Position numbers and translations under genes: made by a program. From the NCBI GenBank assembly GCA_008501575.1, contig QQUO01000299.1, positions 1 to 5,796 on the forward strand: a DNA stretch of 5,796 nt, read 5' to 3'. This document shows positions 4,447-5,796 of the stretch, piece after piece. Every line of letters begins with the position of its first letter. Position 1 is the stretch's first letter. The notes under the pieces were generated by a model. The model was given only the letters and a program-made list of their open reading frames with translations, had not been told where the DNA came from and did no database searches. The DNA comes from Pseudomonadota bacterium (GTDB lineage Bacteria; Pseudomonadota; Gammaproteobacteria; Xanthomonadales; Marinicellaceae).

Positions 4447-5796
4447 ATGCCTTATTCTCTACTATGTGGTGTGTTGTTAGCATGCCTATCTTTCGTCTTG
4501 TCTGCAGAATCAGATGTATCTGAAAAAACCTTATCCCCATTGGTGGTCACCGCTGGTTTAACCCCCATTGAGACAATTGATTATGGTGGTACCATAACGG
4601 TTATTGATGGTGATGAAATCAGCGCTTCAGGGGCTGTCTATTTAAGCGATATCCTGCGATCGGTGCCAGGTTTCGCCATCAATCAATCCGGTGGGATCGG
4701 CAGCCAAACCCAAGTAAGAATTCGTGGCGCAGAAGCCAACCACGTATTGGTATTGCGAGATGGTGTACGCCTTAATGACGCTGCCGGTAATGACGAGTTT
4801 TTGTTTAATTATGCCTTATTAGACAATATTGAACGCATCGAAATTATTCGCGGACCACAAAGCGCGGTTTGGGGCACTGATGCATTGGGCGCCGTGATTA
4901 ACATCATTTCACGACAAGCCGATGACAGAAGTTTACAAACCGAGCTGGAATATGGCAGTTTTAATAGCTTAAAAGCGGCTGTTTCAGGTGGCTACACGCA
5001 ATCCAACTGGCGGCTCAATGCGGGTATCACCGGTGTTGATAGCGGTGGTAGCAACATCGCTTTACAAGGCGATGAAAAAGATGGCTACGAAAATCTCACA
5101 GCCCGCTTTAATTTGGACAATGACTGGACTGATGCCGTTAGTAGCACCCTGCGTTTTTCTCACAGTGATGCCATGAATGAATATGATGGCACTGATTTTA
5201 TGGTCACTGGATTACCCACAGATGCTGATTTATGGACTGAACGTACCTTGACTACAGGCATGGCACAATTACGAGTCAAGCCCGGGGACAGTCGCTGGTA
5301 TGGCCGTTATGATTATCATTTCAGCGACACCCAGGCAGATAATTTTTCTTTGTTTGGGCAAGACAGTCGAACCGGCGCTGAAACCCACGAACTTAAAGTG
5401 TTAAATTCTTGGGCTTTTGGACAAATCCAAAAGCAGCGATTAAATATCCTATTGGATTATCGTCAGGTGGATTTTAACCAATCGGGGTTTGCCACCAATT
5501 ATGGTGACCCCAACCAATCACAGTCCTATCATGTGACCGGCGTCGCTGTCGAGTTCCAGGGTCATGTGGGTGATCATTTTAGTTGGCAATCCTCGGCCCG
5601 ACATGACCAGTTTAACCGCTTTGAAGATGTCAATAATTATCAGTTATCGGGGCGTTATCAACTCAGCGAGCAACAACGCATTCGAGCAGCATTTGGTACG
5701 GGTAGCAAGGCGCCGTCTTTTATTGAACGTTTTGGTTATTTCCCGGCACAATTTATTGGCAATCCTGAACTAAAACCAGAGGAATCCAGGTCGTTT
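4447..5796 (+). CDS. btuB: TonB-dependent vitamin B12 outer-membrane receptor BtuB (3' partial)
   Basis: Outer-membrane receptor that imports cobalamin using TonB-ExbBD energy. 450 codons are open to the window edge without a stop or frameshift; the family is usually about 600-630 aa, so the last quarter of the barrel is missing. A signal peptide occupies residues 1-20 (cleavage after VLSA), although its n-region MPYS carries no positive charge. The TonB box SPLVVTA is at 30-36. The plug domain (about 45-156) shows VIDGDEI, LRSVPGF, RIRG, VLVLRDGVRLND, IERIEIIRGPQSAVWGTDALGAVINIIS, each typical of the family. Barrel strands follow from about 165, with the late motifs GSKAPSFIERF and NPELKPEES near the edge. 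The ATG at 4447 has AGGAG 9 bases upstream. The cobalamin riboswitch directly in front makes the B12 assignment strong and predicts repression when B12 is plentiful. Confidence 0.95.
   Translation, partial: MPYSLLCGVLLACLSFVLSAESDVSEKTLSPLVVTAGLTPIETIDYGGTITVIDGDEISASGAVYLSDILRSVPGFAINQSGGIGSQTQVRIRGAEANHVLVLRDGVRLNDAAGNDEFLFNYALLDNIERIEIIRGPQSAVWGTDALGAVINIISRQADDRSLQTELEYGSFNSLKAAVSGGYTQSNWRLNAGITGVDSGGSNIALQGDEKDGYENLTARFNLDNDWTDAVSSTLRFSHSDAMNEYDGTDFMVTGLPTDADLWTERTLTTGMAQLRVKPGDSRWYGRYDYHFSDTQADNFSLFGQDSRTGAETHELKVLNSWAFGQIQKQRLNILLDYRQVDFNQSGFATNYGDPNQSQSYHVTGVAVEFQGHVGDHFSWQSSARHDQFNRFEDVNNYQLSGRYQLSEQQRIRAAFGTGSKAPSFIERFGYFPAQFIGNPELKPEESRSF

Noticed and set aside
4319..4540. Leftward 73-codon open frame
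   Set aside because: It runs antisense through the riboswitch B12 box and the btuB start, both of which are well supported; there is no independent sign of coding.
4988..5773. Short rightward open frames (4988-5176 and 5564-5773) within btuB
   Set aside because: They are out of frame with the uninterrupted btuB reading frame, which has clear family motifs on both sides and through these intervals.

Overview
The window reads as chromosomal DNA of a gammaproteobacterium with moderately low GC (about mid-40s percent by eye). The grounds are a PhoR of the two-transmembrane/PAS/HisKA type, a GlnB-type PII protein very close to the enterobacterial form, TPR lipoprotein architecture, and a cobalamin riboswitch in front of a BtuB-like receptor. 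A marine or methylotroph-like lineage (for example Methylophaga/Piscirickettsiaceae) would fit, but this is a guess that the window alone cannot settle. No mobile element, CRISPR array, tRNA or rRNA was recognised.

Layout. At the left edge is the first 30 codons of a leftward gene for an exported protein. A 105-bp divergent spacer then carries a candidate Pho box with a properly spaced -10 element. Rightward from there come phoR (phosphate sensor kinase, with no phoB beside it), a short-chain dehydrogenase, and glnB (nitrogen PII protein, 16 bp after the dehydrogenase and probably co-transcribed). Next is a 397-aa lipoprotein with a transglutaminase-like Cys-His-Asp core followed by TPR repeats; its perfect -10 box sits so close to the ATG that the mRNA may be leaderless.

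A 543-bp gene-free stretch (3904-4446) follows. Its first part holds nested inverted repeats around a possible 15-codon ORF with a good ribosome binding site. Its second part holds a strong sigma70 promoter (TTGACA, 17 bp, TAAGAT), a complete cobalamin riboswitch aptamer and a hairpin able to mask the btuB ribosome binding site. btuB then runs off the right edge as 450 uninterrupted codons without its C-terminus.

Together the genes deal with nutrient sensing and uptake: phosphate (phoR), nitrogen (glnB) and vitamin B12 (riboswitch-btuB). They look like separate transcription units rather than one pathway. The least explained parts are the folded element with the mini-ORF at 3970-4054, the possibly leaderless lipoprotein gene, and the Pho box between phoR and the unknown exported protein.
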